NCBI GenBank assembly: GCA_009837445.1
Contig: VXTM01000007.1
Coordinates: 62,001 to 126,000 of the forward strand
DNA: 64,000 bases
Source: Acidimicrobiaceae bacterium
GTDB taxonomy: Bacteria > Actinomycetota > Acidimicrobiia > Acidimicrobiales > Aldehydirespiratoraceae
Reading direction: 5' to 3'
Every line of letters begins with the position of its first letter. The first letter of the stretch is position 1. Below, piece by piece: positions 1 to 7,548 of this stretch. A program made the translations under genes and the position numbers. The notes beneath the pieces were generated by a model. It saw nothing but the letters and a program-made list of their open reading frames with translations. It was not told where the DNA came from and did no database searches.

Positions 1-1
1 C

Positions 2-958
2 GAGACGCTCTACCACGGCGCGCTGGCCCAAGCCATTGAGGAGGCGACCGTGACCGCGGGCGGGAGCGTGCACACGGACGACCTCGCCCGGCATCGCAGC
101 GAGTGGGTGGAGCCGCTGCGGGCCGAGCTGGGCGATCACGAGCTGCTCACGGTGCCGCCCCCCTGCCAGGGAACAGCAACGGCCCTGGCCGCCCAATGGG
201 TTCACGAACGGGGACTCCTGGGCGTCACCGAAGGAGCGGCAGGGGCCGGCGCGGCGGCGTCGATGGTCGAAGCGCTCGACCGGGCCTTCGCAGTGGCCCT
301 CGACTGCCTGGCCGACCCCGCGAGCGGCAGCGTTCCCAGCTACGACGAGATGCGATCCCGTATGGCCGGCGCGCGGCTGCATGGCCCTATGCCGCTGGGT
401 CCCGGGACGGTGTTGACGGTGGTGTTCACCCCGGACCAAGCCGTGGTGCTCACGTCCAGCGTGTGCGACCGATTCGGCTCGGGCGTGACCGTGGCCGAGG
501 GGGGTTTCGTGCTGCAGAGCCGGGGCCGGGGCTTCTCCACCGACCTGAACCACCCCAACGCGGTGGGGCCCGACAAGCGGCCCTACCACACGATCGTGCC
601 CACCCTGGTCCTGGAACAGGGACGCCCCATGCTCGGCATGGGCGTCGTGGGCGGCATCATGCAGCCCCAGGGACAGCTGCAGATCCTGCACCGGGTGCTA
701 GGCGGCGCCGGCCTAGTCACCGCGGTCGAGGCCGGCCGGTTCCGCCTGATCGGCTACGGCCAGGTGACCACCGAAGCCACCCTCGAACCCGCCTGGCGAA
801 CCGCGATCGGCCGGTCCGGCTACGAACTCGTCGACACCGCCGACGTAATCGGCGGCTTCGGCGGCGCCCAAACCGTGCTGCAAGCCAACAACACCCTCAC
901 CGCGGCCGCCGACCCCCGCCGCGACGGCACGTCAACGGTCATCTCGCTGCCTGACTGA
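2..958 (+). CDS. gamma-glutamyltransferase-like protein, 5' end outside window
   Basis: This is the C-terminal part of a gamma-glutamyltransferase (Ntn-hydrolase) family protein. The frame is open to the first bases of the window (ETLYHGALAQAI precedes the first GTG at 50), so the real start lies upstream. The segment has the family landmarks: a TDDL segment after the large-subunit helices, then CDRFGSGVTVAEGGFVLQ and a late GGIMQPQGQ region. Where active enzymes have TTH-x-S-VVD, this protein reads GTVLTVVF, so the nucleophilic first Thr appears to be Gly. It may be a non-processing homologue; an intact paralogue lies at 55809-57419. A hairpin terminator follows at 1133-1170. Confidence 0.85.
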   Translation, partial: ETLYHGALAQAIEEATVTAGGSVHTDDLARHRSEWVEPLRAELGDHELLTVPPPCQGTATALAAQWVHERGLLGVTEGAAGAGAAASMVEALDRAFAVALDCLADPASGSVPSYDEMRSRMAGARLHGPMPLGPGTVLTVVFTPDQAVVLTSSVCDRFGSGVTVAEGGFVLQSRGRGFSTDLNHPNAVGPDKRPYHTIVPTLVLEQGRPMLGMGVVGGIMQPQGQLQILHRVLGGAGLVTAVEAGRFRLIGYGQVTTEATLEPAWRTAIGRSGYELVDTADVIGGFGGAQTVLQANNTLTAAADPRRDGTSTVISLPD

Positions 959-1132
959 TTCTCCCGCCCGGCCGGCGGAGGGCGCTGTCACCGAGCTCCG
1001 AGCTGGCCTCACCGGGCTTCGCCCTAAGATTCGGCCAGTCGGACTCGGTGCGCCCCCTCCGCCCGCCTATCTGGTCGCGTCGGCGCCGCGGCCTGCCGGG
1101 TACTCGCTAGGCCGGGGGGTGGCGACGAGTCA

Positions 1133-1170
1133 GATGACCGACGAATAGGGCGAAGCCCGTGTCGGTCATC
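1133..1170. terminator. bidirectional hairpin between convergent genes
   Basis: GATGACCGAC (1133-1142) is perfectly complementary to GTCGGTCATC (1161-1170), with a smaller inner GGGC/GCCC stem. It sits between the gamma-glutamyltransferase-like gene and the convergent isochorismatase-fold gene, where a shared terminator is expected. No T-tract follows, as is usual in high-GC actinobacteria. Apart from this hairpin and the dispersed repeat at 1181-1201 I see nothing in the 254 bases between the two genes. Confidence 0.6.
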
Positions 1171-1180
1171 TCGGCTCGGC

Positions 1181-1201
1181 GACAGGACCCGCCGGCCGGG
1201 G
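1181..1201 (-). repeat. dispersed intergenic repeat, copy 1
   Basis: Read on the minus strand, this 21-base stretch (core CCGGCCGGCGGGTCCTG) is identical to sequence at 20618-20638 and differs by one base from 32880-32900. All three copies lie in short spacers just past a stop codon. Function unknown. Confidence 0.55.
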
Positions 1202-1212
1202 AACTCCGGGCG

Positions 1213-1962
1213 CTAGTGGAGGCTGTTGAGCCAGTCGATTACGTGGTCTAGGGGGGCCACGTCGGCGTACTTCATGTGCAGGTCGAGCAGGTTGACCTTG
1301 TGGGAGATCTGGCTCCGGTCGGCCACGCACTCGAATGGGATGACCACGTCGAAGTTGTACTGGAAGGCGTCGACCGCGGTGGCCCGCACGCAGCCGCTGG
1401 TGGTCATGCCGGTGACGACCACGGTGTCGACCTTGTCGTAGACGAGCAGGGCAGCCAGCTCGGTGCCGAAGAATCCGCTCGGCTTGTGGTGCTTGCACAC
1501 CACCAGCTCACCCGGCTTGGGAGCCAGCTCGTCCACGATCACATCGCCGGGCGGCAGGTCCGGGTCCGGCAGGCGGCGGCCCACCGTCTTCCAGCGGCCC
1601 TTCTGAGACGGCGCCGCCGAGTGGGTGGGATCCTCGTACATCTTGGTGAAGTACACCGGGTAGCCGAGCCGGCGCACCTCGGCCAGCAGCCGGGCGTTGG
1701 CGTCGACCGCAGGCCATCCCGTCTGGGAGTGGCCGGTGGGCCAACGGCCGTCCACGAAGGCCAGCGTCATGTCCACGACGATCAACGCCGGTGAGGTGCC
1801 CGCGCTGATGGCACGGAACTCGTCGCCGCTGAAGCTGTCCCCGTAGCCGGCCGCGAGGTACCGGGCTATGTCGTCGGGGGGTATGGCGTCGTTCCAGGGA
1901 TACACAGCGCCGGTGTCCCCCACTAGTAGCCGTCCGGCCGGCAGGCCCCCAGAGAAGCCCAC
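1213..1962 (-). CDS. isochorismatase/N-carbamoylsarcosine amidase-fold cysteine hydrolase
   Basis: A cysteine hydrolase of the isochorismatase superfamily, which cleaves amide or ester bonds in small molecules. The catalytic triad is visible as Asp64 (VVDMTLAF), Lys160 (CKHHKPSGFFGT) and Cys191 (TTSGCVRAT), numbered from the farthest GTG. The long form resembles N-carbamoylsarcosine amidases. The start is uncertain: the GTG at 1962 lies on the outer edge of the hairpin at 1962-2002, so an internal GTG at 1905 (giving VYPWNDAIPP) with a G-rich stretch upstream is a credible alternative. It lies downstream of the solute-binding gene on the same strand and may degrade a product of the pathway encoded to the right; substrate unknown. 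Confidence 0.85.
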   Translation of the reverse strand: MGFSGGLPAGRLLVGDTGAVYPWNDAIPPDDIARYLAAGYGDSFSGDEFRAISAGTSPALIVVDMTLAFVDGRWPTGHSQTGWPAVDANARLLAEVRRLGYPVYFTKMYEDPTHSAAPSQKGRWKTVGRRLPDPDLPPGDVIVDELAPKPGELVVCKHHKPSGFFGTELAALLVYDKVDTVVVTGMTTSGCVRATAVDAFQYNFDVVIPFECVADRSQISHKVNLLDLHMKYADVAPLDHVIDWLNSLH

Positions 1963-2002
1963 GAGGGAGCACGACCGACTCTCATCAGGCCGTGCTCCCT
2001 CG
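1962..2002 (-). terminator. hairpin terminator after solute-binding gene
   Basis: CGAGGGAGCACG (1962-1973) and CGTGCTCCCTCG (1991-2002) form a perfect 12-bp stem around a 17-base loop, 31 bases past the stop codon of the lipoprotein gene at 2034. This is the strongest terminator-like structure in the left third of the window. Confidence 0.7.
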
Positions 2003-2033
2003 CAGGTGGAGGGGATCTGTCAGTCCGGGAGGG

Positions 2034-3926
2034 TCAGTTCAGCGTCATGTCCTCCACACGGGCGGTGTCGTCGTAGCGCGGGATCCACGACAGGTTCGCC
2101 GCGCCGCCGTTGACGCTGAGATAGGTCAGCACCGGCAGGATGCCGATGTTCTCGCAGTTGTAGGCCATGATCTCGTGGTACATGTCCTCCCGCACTGCCG
2201 GGTCGAGCTCCTGAGCGGCGGCTCCGAGCATGCCCTCGAGTACAGGGTCGAGGTAGGACGAGACGATGGTGTTCCCGATGTAGGAACCGAGTCGGGCTCC
2301 GTCCTGCAGCTCGTTGGAGGACGACGACAGGAAGATGTCACCGCGCGTCGGCCCGGGCTGACCCTCGTCCGGGTTCGGATACGTGAGGAACTCCTGGTCG
2401 AGCCAGACCTCCCACGACTGCAACTCGTAGTCGATGTTCAGGCCCGCAGCAGTCATGTCGGCAAAGATGGCTTCGGAGAGTTCGTCGAACTTGGTCCAGC
2501 GAGTGCCGTTGGCCCAGAACGTGATCGGCTCGCCCTGATATCCGGAGTCGGCGACGATCTGCGCAGCCAGGTCCGGGTCGTAGGGCCGGTCGGTGATGTC
2601 GGGATTGTGGCCGAACACGCCGGAGCCGAAGATGTGGCAGTTGGGCCGGCTGGCCTGGCCCTCGTAGATGAACTCGACGTAGTCGTCCACGTTCATGGCG
2701 TGGGCGATGGCCACCCGCAACTCGGGATAGTCAGCCAGCGGACCGTCGAAGTTCTTCAGCCGAAGGTACGGGTACTCGATGCCCTCGTCACGCACGAACA
2801 GCTTGGGCACGTCGCCCGCAGAATCGGACGACAATCCCAGCGCGAGGTGAACCTCGCCGGCCTGCACGGCCGCCACTCGGGCCTGCTCGTCGGGCAGGAA
2901 CACGAACCTCACCTCGTCGATCTCGGGCTCCGGACCCCAGTAATCCGTGTTGCGGGTAAGAGTCAGGTAATCACCCGAAGACCACTCCACGAACTTGTAG
3001 GGGCCGGTTCCGTCGGCGTTGTTGGCAAGGCCCTCAACAGTGGCGCTGGCCGGCACCATCTGCACCATGTAGAGCCGGGCCGGCAGCACCGGGTCGGGGT
3101 TCGCGGTGTTGACGCGGACGGTGTAGTCGTCCACGATGTCCACACCCGTGATCCCCTCTACTTGCTCTCTGAGGTCGGAACTCAGCTCATCGTCATAGAT
3201 GACCCGCTCGAAGGAGTGCTTGACCGCCGCCGCGTTGAACGCCTCACCGCTGTGGAAGCTGATGCCGCGACGCAGCTTGAGCTCCCAAGTGGTGTCGTCG
3301 ACCCGCCTCGGAAGCGACGCAGCCAGCCTCGGGACGAAGATCGACGGGTCCACGAGGTCACGCTCGATGAGGCGCTCGTAGACGTTCTCCATGGTGCGGC
3401 GCATTGCGCCGTCCTGGTAGTGGGGATCCAGCTTGTTCGGCTGGCCCGGAGAGGCGATGACGATGGACTCGGGCGCCTCGGCGGCCATCATGGCCTCCTC
3501 CGCGGCAGCGGACGCGGCGGCAGCAGCCTCCTCGGCAGCCGCAGCAGCCGCGGCGGTCTCCTCGGCCTCAGCCATAGCCGCAGCCTCAGCAGCCTGGGCG
3601 GCCTCCAGAGCAGCCTGGAGCTCGGCCACGGCCGCAGAGTCTCCCTCGGCCTCGGCCATGGCATCAGCCAGGGCCGCCTCCGCGGCGGCCGCTTCAGCCG
3701 CAGCCTCTTCAGCCGCAGCGGCAGCCGCGCCGGCCTCGGCCTGGGCCGCGGCCGCTTCGGCCTCGGCAGCCGCCGCCTCAGCCTCGGCCGCTTGAAGAGC
3801 GGCGGCATCGGCCGCGCTGGTATCCGGAGCAGCCGGTTCTTCGTCGTCGCCGCACGCGGCGGCGACAAGCGTGAAGACGAGCAGGGCGGCGATCAGCCGC
3901 TGCATGAAAGTGAACTTTTTGAACAT
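2034..3926 (-). CDS. family-5 ABC solute-binding lipoprotein with Ala/Glu-rich coiled-coil stalk
   Basis: A 630-residue lipoprotein of the SBP_bac_5 (oligopeptide/dipeptide/nickel) class. The start ATG at 3926 is preceded by GGAGGGG. It opens with MFKKFTFMQRLIAALL and a lipobox LVAAAC (Cys25). Residues about 36-148 are an almost pure Ala/Glu helix predicted to form a coiled coil, and the binding domain follows from about 155, with a typical RRGISFHSGE segment. No permease or ATPase gene is adjacent, so it is an orphan that may serve a transporter elsewhere, such as the one at 57.8-61.9 kb. The palindromes at 4001-4042 lie in its upstream region. The same kind of stalk occurs in the solute-binding protein at 61971-63821. 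Confidence 0.9.
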   Translation of the reverse strand: MFKKFTFMQRLIAALLVFTLVAAACGDDEEPAAPDTSAADAAALQAAEAEAAAAEAEAAAAQAEAGAAAAAAEEAAAEAAAAEAALADAMAEAEGDSAAVAELQAALEAAQAAEAAAMAEAEETAAAAAAAEEAAAAASAAAEEAMMAAEAPESIVIASPGQPNKLDPHYQDGAMRRTMENVYERLIERDLVDPSIFVPRLAASLPRRVDDTTWELKLRRGISFHSGEAFNAAAVKHSFERVIYDDELSSDLREQVEGITGVDIVDDYTVRVNTANPDPVLPARLYMVQMVPASATVEGLANNADGTGPYKFVEWSSGDYLTLTRNTDYWGPEPEIDEVRFVFLPDEQARVAAVQAGEVHLALGLSSDSAGDVPKLFVRDEGIEYPYLRLKNFDGPLADYPELRVAIAHAMNVDDYVEFIYEGQASRPNCHIFGSGVFGHNPDITDRPYDPDLAAQIVADSGYQGEPITFWANGTRWTKFDELSEAIFADMTAAGLNIDYELQSWEVWLDQEFLTYPNPDEGQPGPTRGDIFLSSSSNELQDGARLGSYIGNTIVSSYLDPVLEGMLGAAAQELDPAVREDMYHEIMAYNCENIGILPVLTYLSVNGGAANLSWIPRYDDTARVEDMTLN

Positions 3927-4000
3927 CTGGTGGCGTCCCCTCCAGTGGTTCCGTGGATATTCGACGGCTGCAATACGTCTTTTGCAGCCGATCCCAGCAA

Positions 4001-4042
4001 CGGTATACCGCATCGGGACAGCCCGCAAATTGTTGTATACAG
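4001..4042. promoter_or_regulatory. two GTATAC palindromes upstream of solute-binding gene
   Basis: CGGTATACCG (4001-4010) is a perfect 10-bp palindrome, and TTGTATACAG (4033-4042) contains the perfect palindrome TGTATACA. Their centres are 32 bp apart, about three helical turns. The second decamer is identical to 9067-9076 and close to 12470-12479. This form resembles operators of GntR/FCD regulators, and such a gene lies at 12556; the link is inference. Confidence 0.5.
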
Positions 4043-4064
4043 AGGTCTTAGAGGCAGCCGACGG

Positions 4065-5234
4065 CTAGCGCCGCGGGCGCCACGCCCGGCTGTCGCTGAA
4101 CACCGCCGCCGGGGCAACGAGGACCGTAGTCGCCACCAGCACCGCGGGCCCGAGGCCCAGCACCAGCAGGGCGGCCACGCCGAGGGGAGCACCGGAGAGG
4201 GTCAGCCCGCGGGCTACGCCGACGAGGGTCACCGCATCACCGGTCAACTCGTCCTGCACCGTCTCGCTGATGGCGGTGATGGCCAGGACCTGTATCAGGC
4301 CGGTGGCCACACCGCCCACGACAAGGGCGGCCGTCATCAACGCGATGTGAAGCTCGAAGCCGACGAACGCGGTAGCCACGAGCGTCACCACGCCCCAGCG
4401 GGCCACCCCGGGCGCGACCCGGGGGCCCACCATGGGCACGGCGGCGTAACCGCCGATCGCGGCGGCGCCGTTGGCCACCGCCACTACCACCCCGATGAGG
4501 AACTCGCTGCTGCCAGCCGCGTCCAGGCCGATGGGCACGTACGACCCCAGCAGCCCCCGCCAGGCTCCCACCGCGATGCTGGCCCACACCCCGACCTGCA
4601 CGCCCCGATTCCGGAGCAGGTCCCGGTAGCCGTGACCGCCGACCCGGGCGAAGGGCGGGGGCCGGTGCAGCACCAGCGTCGGGACGACGCTGGCGAGAGC
4701 CACCGCCGATGCCACCGCGAACGCGGCCCCGAAGGAGCGCCCGGCGATGAAGCCTCCCAGTGCCGGGCCGATCAGCATGCCCACGGTGGCCGTCATGTTG
4801 AGAGTGGCGATCGCCTTGGGGGTGGGACGGGACGAGCGGACGATCTGAACCTGGTTGCCGGTCCAGAAGAAGGCCCGGGCCATACCCTGGAGCGCAGCCG
4901 ATACCACCAGCGCGGCCATGCCCGGCGACAGGACCAGCAGCCCGACGGCCGCGCACTTCAGCACGGCCGCCGCGCTGATCACGTTGGCGTTGGACACGAC
5001 CCGCATCAGCGCTCCGAGCTGCCAGCGGGTGAGCACCTGGACCGCGGCCGACAGCCCGATGAGGACGCCGGCCACCGTCTTCGACCGGCCCTCGCCCACG
5101 ACGAACAGCGGGTAGGCCACCAGGGTGATGCCCAGACTCACCGAGAAGAACAGCGCGCCGGTGTACTGGGCTAAGGCCTCCCTGCGTTCGGAAGGCGCCG
5201 GACCGGCCGCGCCGGAGGGTGCGCCGCCGGTCAC
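4065..5234 (-). CDS. MFS transporter
   Basis: A 389-residue major facilitator superfamily carrier. About twelve hydrophobic segments are spread over the whole length, and the N-terminal half has the loop pattern of drug/metabolite-type carriers (GVLIGLSAAVQVLTRWQLG). The GTG start at 5234 is 7 bases past the aldehyde dehydrogenase stop, so the two are probably co-transcribed. It probably imports the substrate or exports a product of the flanking catabolic genes. Substrate cannot be predicted. Confidence 0.85.
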   Translation of the reverse strand: MTGGAPSGAAGPAPSERREALAQYTGALFFSVSLGITLVAYPLFVVGEGRSKTVAGVLIGLSAAVQVLTRWQLGALMRVVSNANVISAAAVLKCAAVGLLVLSPGMAALVVSAALQGMARAFFWTGNQVQIVRSSRPTPKAIATLNMTATVGMLIGPALGGFIAGRSFGAAFAVASAVALASVVPTLVLHRPPPFARVGGHGYRDLLRNRGVQVGVWASIAVGAWRGLLGSYVPIGLDAAGSSEFLIGVVVAVANGAAAIGGYAAVPMVGPRVAPGVARWGVVTLVATAFVGFELHIALMTAALVVGGVATGLIQVLAITAISETVQDELTGDAVTLVGVARGLTLSGAPLGVAALLVLGLGPAVLVATTVLVAPAAVFSDSRAWRPRR

Positions 5235-5241
5235 TCGATGA

Positions 5242-6765
5242 TCACGCGGAGCGGGCAGGGGTGATGGCGATGCTGATGGCCTTGGAGCGGGTGTAGCTCA
5301 AGATGTCGTCGACCAGTCCCAGCTCCTTGCCGATCCCGGACTGCTTCAAACCGCCGAAGGGCAGCCCCGGATAGCGCACCTCCACGTCGTTCACCCACAC
5401 GTAGCCGGCGTCGATGGCCCGGGCGGCTCCGAGCGCCCGGTCGATGTCGTTGCTCCAGATGCTGGCCGTCAACCCGTAGGGGGTGTCGTTGGCCATGGCG
5501 ACGGCCGCGGCCGCGTCGGTGAAGGAGGTGACGGCCAGCACGGGGCCGAATATCTCGGTGCGGGCGATGGTGGCGCCGTGGTCCACGCCGTCGAACACCG
5601 CGGGCCGGACGAAGGCTCCCCGGGCGAGTTCGGGATCGTCGGGGGCGGTGCCGCCGGTCAGGAGCCGCCCGCCGTCGGCTAGGCCCGCGTCGACGAAGCC
5701 CAGTATCCGGTCGCGGTGGGCGTGCGAAACCATGCAGCCCATGTCGGCCGACGGGTCGTCGGGCATGCCGATGCGGATCCGCTCGGTCGACTCGACCACC
5801 CGCTCCAGCACGGCCTCGCGCAAGTCCTCGTGGATCAGTAGCCGGCTGGTGGCGCCGCAGCTCTGGCCGCCGACGCGGGCGAAGTTCGAGCCCTTCACCA
5901 CCGCGGCGGCGGCACTGTCGGGGTCGACGTCGTCGAAGATCAGGATGGGGTTCTTGCCCCCCAGTTCGAGGGTGAGGCTCTTGAGCACCCCCGACGCGCC
6001 GGCGGCAGCCTGCACCGCCAGCCCGGTGCGGAGCGAGCCGGTGAACGACACCCGGGGCACGCCGGGATGGGTGACCAGGGCCTCGCCGGCGGCCGCCCCT
6101 CCGGGCACCACGTTGAACACACCGTCGGGCAGCAGGTCGGTGGCCAGCGAAGCGATCACCAGCGGCGACAGCGGGGTCTGCTCGGCCGGTTTGAGCACCA
6201 CCGAGTTGCCGGCGGCCAGCGCGGGCGCGGCCTTCATACAGGTGAACAGGGTTGGATGGTTGTAGGCGCACAGCGCGGCCACCACGCCCCAGGGGGCGGG
6301 CTCGGTGAAGTGCAGCCCTCCGGGGGTGGCCGGGATGGTCCGCCCGTGCAGTTCGGGAGCCACCCCGGCGATGGTCTGCAGGAACTTGCCGCCCTTGGCC
6401 GCGCTGGCCGCCATCGAGGCCACCGCGGTGCCGCTGTCGCGGGCGTCGAGCAGGCCGAGCCGGGGCGCGGCCTCGGTGACCCGCCGGCCCCACTCAGCCA
6501 GGCGGGCCGCCCTCTCGTGGACGCCCATGGCGGCCCATGCCAGCTGGGACCGGGCGGCCGCGGCCACGGCCCGATCGACGTCGGCGGCCGAAGCCTGGTG
6601 GACCCGGGCCAGCACCGAGCCCGTAGACGGATTCACGTCGTCGCGCACGGCGCCGGCACCGCCGGCCGACGCCACGGCCCGGCCGTCGATCCACATCGGA
6701 ATATCGGCACCGGCCCCACCCGAGGGCAGGTCGAGCAGGTCGGCGTGGGCTGTCATCTCGGGCAT
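5242..6765 (-). CDS. NAD(P)-dependent aldehyde dehydrogenase
   Basis: A full-length 507-residue ALDH-superfamily enzyme, oxidising an aldehyde to a carboxylate in the cytoplasm. Visible active-site elements are Asn169 in CAYNHP, the general base Glu267 in LELGGKNP and nucleophile Cys303 in GGQSCGATSR; FGGLKQSGIGKE near the C-terminus is also typical. The gene follows the diiron-oxidase-like gene (6794-7510) and precedes the MFS gene closely on the same strand. With a second ALDH at 7549-9003, the cluster probably handles an aldehyde made during catabolism. Specific substrate unknown. Confidence 0.93.
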   Translation of the reverse strand: MPEMTAHADLLDLPSGGAGADIPMWIDGRAVASAGGAGAVRDDVNPSTGSVLARVHQASAADVDRAVAAAARSQLAWAAMGVHERAARLAEWGRRVTEAAPRLGLLDARDSGTAVASMAASAAKGGKFLQTIAGVAPELHGRTIPATPGGLHFTEPAPWGVVAALCAYNHPTLFTCMKAAPALAAGNSVVLKPAEQTPLSPLVIASLATDLLPDGVFNVVPGGAAAGEALVTHPGVPRVSFTGSLRTGLAVQAAAGASGVLKSLTLELGGKNPILIFDDVDPDSAAAAVVKGSNFARVGGQSCGATSRLLIHEDLREAVLERVVESTERIRIGMPDDPSADMGCMVSHAHRDRILGFVDAGLADGGRLLTGGTAPDDPELARGAFVRPAVFDGVDHGATIARTEIFGPVLAVTSFTDAAAAVAMANDTPYGLTASIWSNDIDRALGAARAIDAGYVWVNDVEVRYPGLPFGGLKQSGIGKELGLVDDILSYTRSKAISIAITPARSA

Positions 6766-6793
6766 ACGCGCCCGGCGGTCTCTGCGGTCAGGC

Positions 6794-7510
6794 TCAGGCG
6801 GCGGCCGGGGCGCTAGCGGGATACCACTGGCGGCCCTCTACGTACTGGAGCCACAGACCGTCCATGTAGAACCAGCGCTTCATGGCGGCGGCCCGCACCT
6901 GGTCGATCACCATCTGCTGGTCCCGCTCGTCGGTGGAGTGATTGATGATGATCTCGAAGCCGGCGTCGCCGTGCTCCACGTCGGCCACGACGTGCAGGGT
7001 GAAGAACTCGATGTCGGCGTCGGTGAACCCGTAGACGTTGCGCAGCGGGTCGATCAGCGGCCTGTACAGATCCGGCACCTGCGACTCCAGCCCGATGGTG
7101 AGGGTGGCGATGCCCTCCAGCACGCTCTTCATCATCAGCGTGTTGATGATGAAGTCCTTGAGCGCGGCGGTGGTGGGCAGGTCGGGAGCCGAACGCGACT
7201 CCTCGAAGGTCATGCCGAGGGCCATGCCGAAGCGGGCCAGCAGGTCGACGTGGCGCTCCTCGGGGTCCTCCTCCTCATTGAGGTTCTCGAGCAGCAGCAC
7301 CCGGGCGTCGTGCCAGTCGCACAGCCCGTACATGATCCCGGAGTAGCGGGAGGCGTTGCTCACGAAGTTGTAGTGCTGCTGGCAGTAGGCCCTCATGGCC
7401 TCGTTGGAGAGCTCGCCCTTGGCCCAGGTCTTGAAGAAGGGATGGTTCTTGGAGTGCCACTCGTCGCGGGCGGCTTCCAGAGCCTTGCGGTATTCGGCTG
7501 GTCCAAGCAT
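6794..7510 (-). CDS. CADD-like haem-oxygenase-fold diiron oxidase (HDO family)
   Basis: A 238-residue helical protein of the TENA/PqqC/CADD fold. Candidate metal ligands match the HDO pattern: Glu80, His87, Glu142, then His173-x3-Asp177-x2-His180 in TLHVVADVEHGD. From memory, the chlamydial p-aminobenzoate-forming protein CADD has the same spacing, offset by about one residue. N-terminal HPFFKTWAKGELS is also typical. HDO proteins use a labile diiron centre and O2 for oxidations such as fatty-acid decarboxylation, N-oxygenation or p-aminobenzoate formation from a Tyr of the protein itself. Here the gene is flanked on both sides by aldehyde dehydrogenases, which argues for a catabolic oxidation rather than folate synthesis. 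Substrate unknown. Confidence 0.8.
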   Translation of the reverse strand: MLGPAEYRKALEAARDEWHSKNHPFFKTWAKGELSNEAMRAYCQQHYNFVSNASRYSGIMYGLCDWHDARVLLLENLNEEEDPEERHVDLLARFGMALGMTFEESRSAPDLPTTAALKDFIINTLMMKSVLEGIATLTIGLESQVPDLYRPLIDPLRNVYGFTDADIEFFTLHVVADVEHGDAGFEIIINHSTDERDQQMVIDQVRAAAMKRWFYMDGLWLQYVEGRQWYPASAPAAA

Positions 7511-7548
7511 TGGATGCCTTTCTGTTGTGGTTCAGGTCGGGGTTCCGT

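Noticed and set aside
1992-5174. A 1060-residue plus-strand reading frame
   Set aside because: It lies antisense to the solute-binding and MFS genes, has low-complexity Arg/Gly/His-rich sequence and no domain; it is a high-GC shadow.
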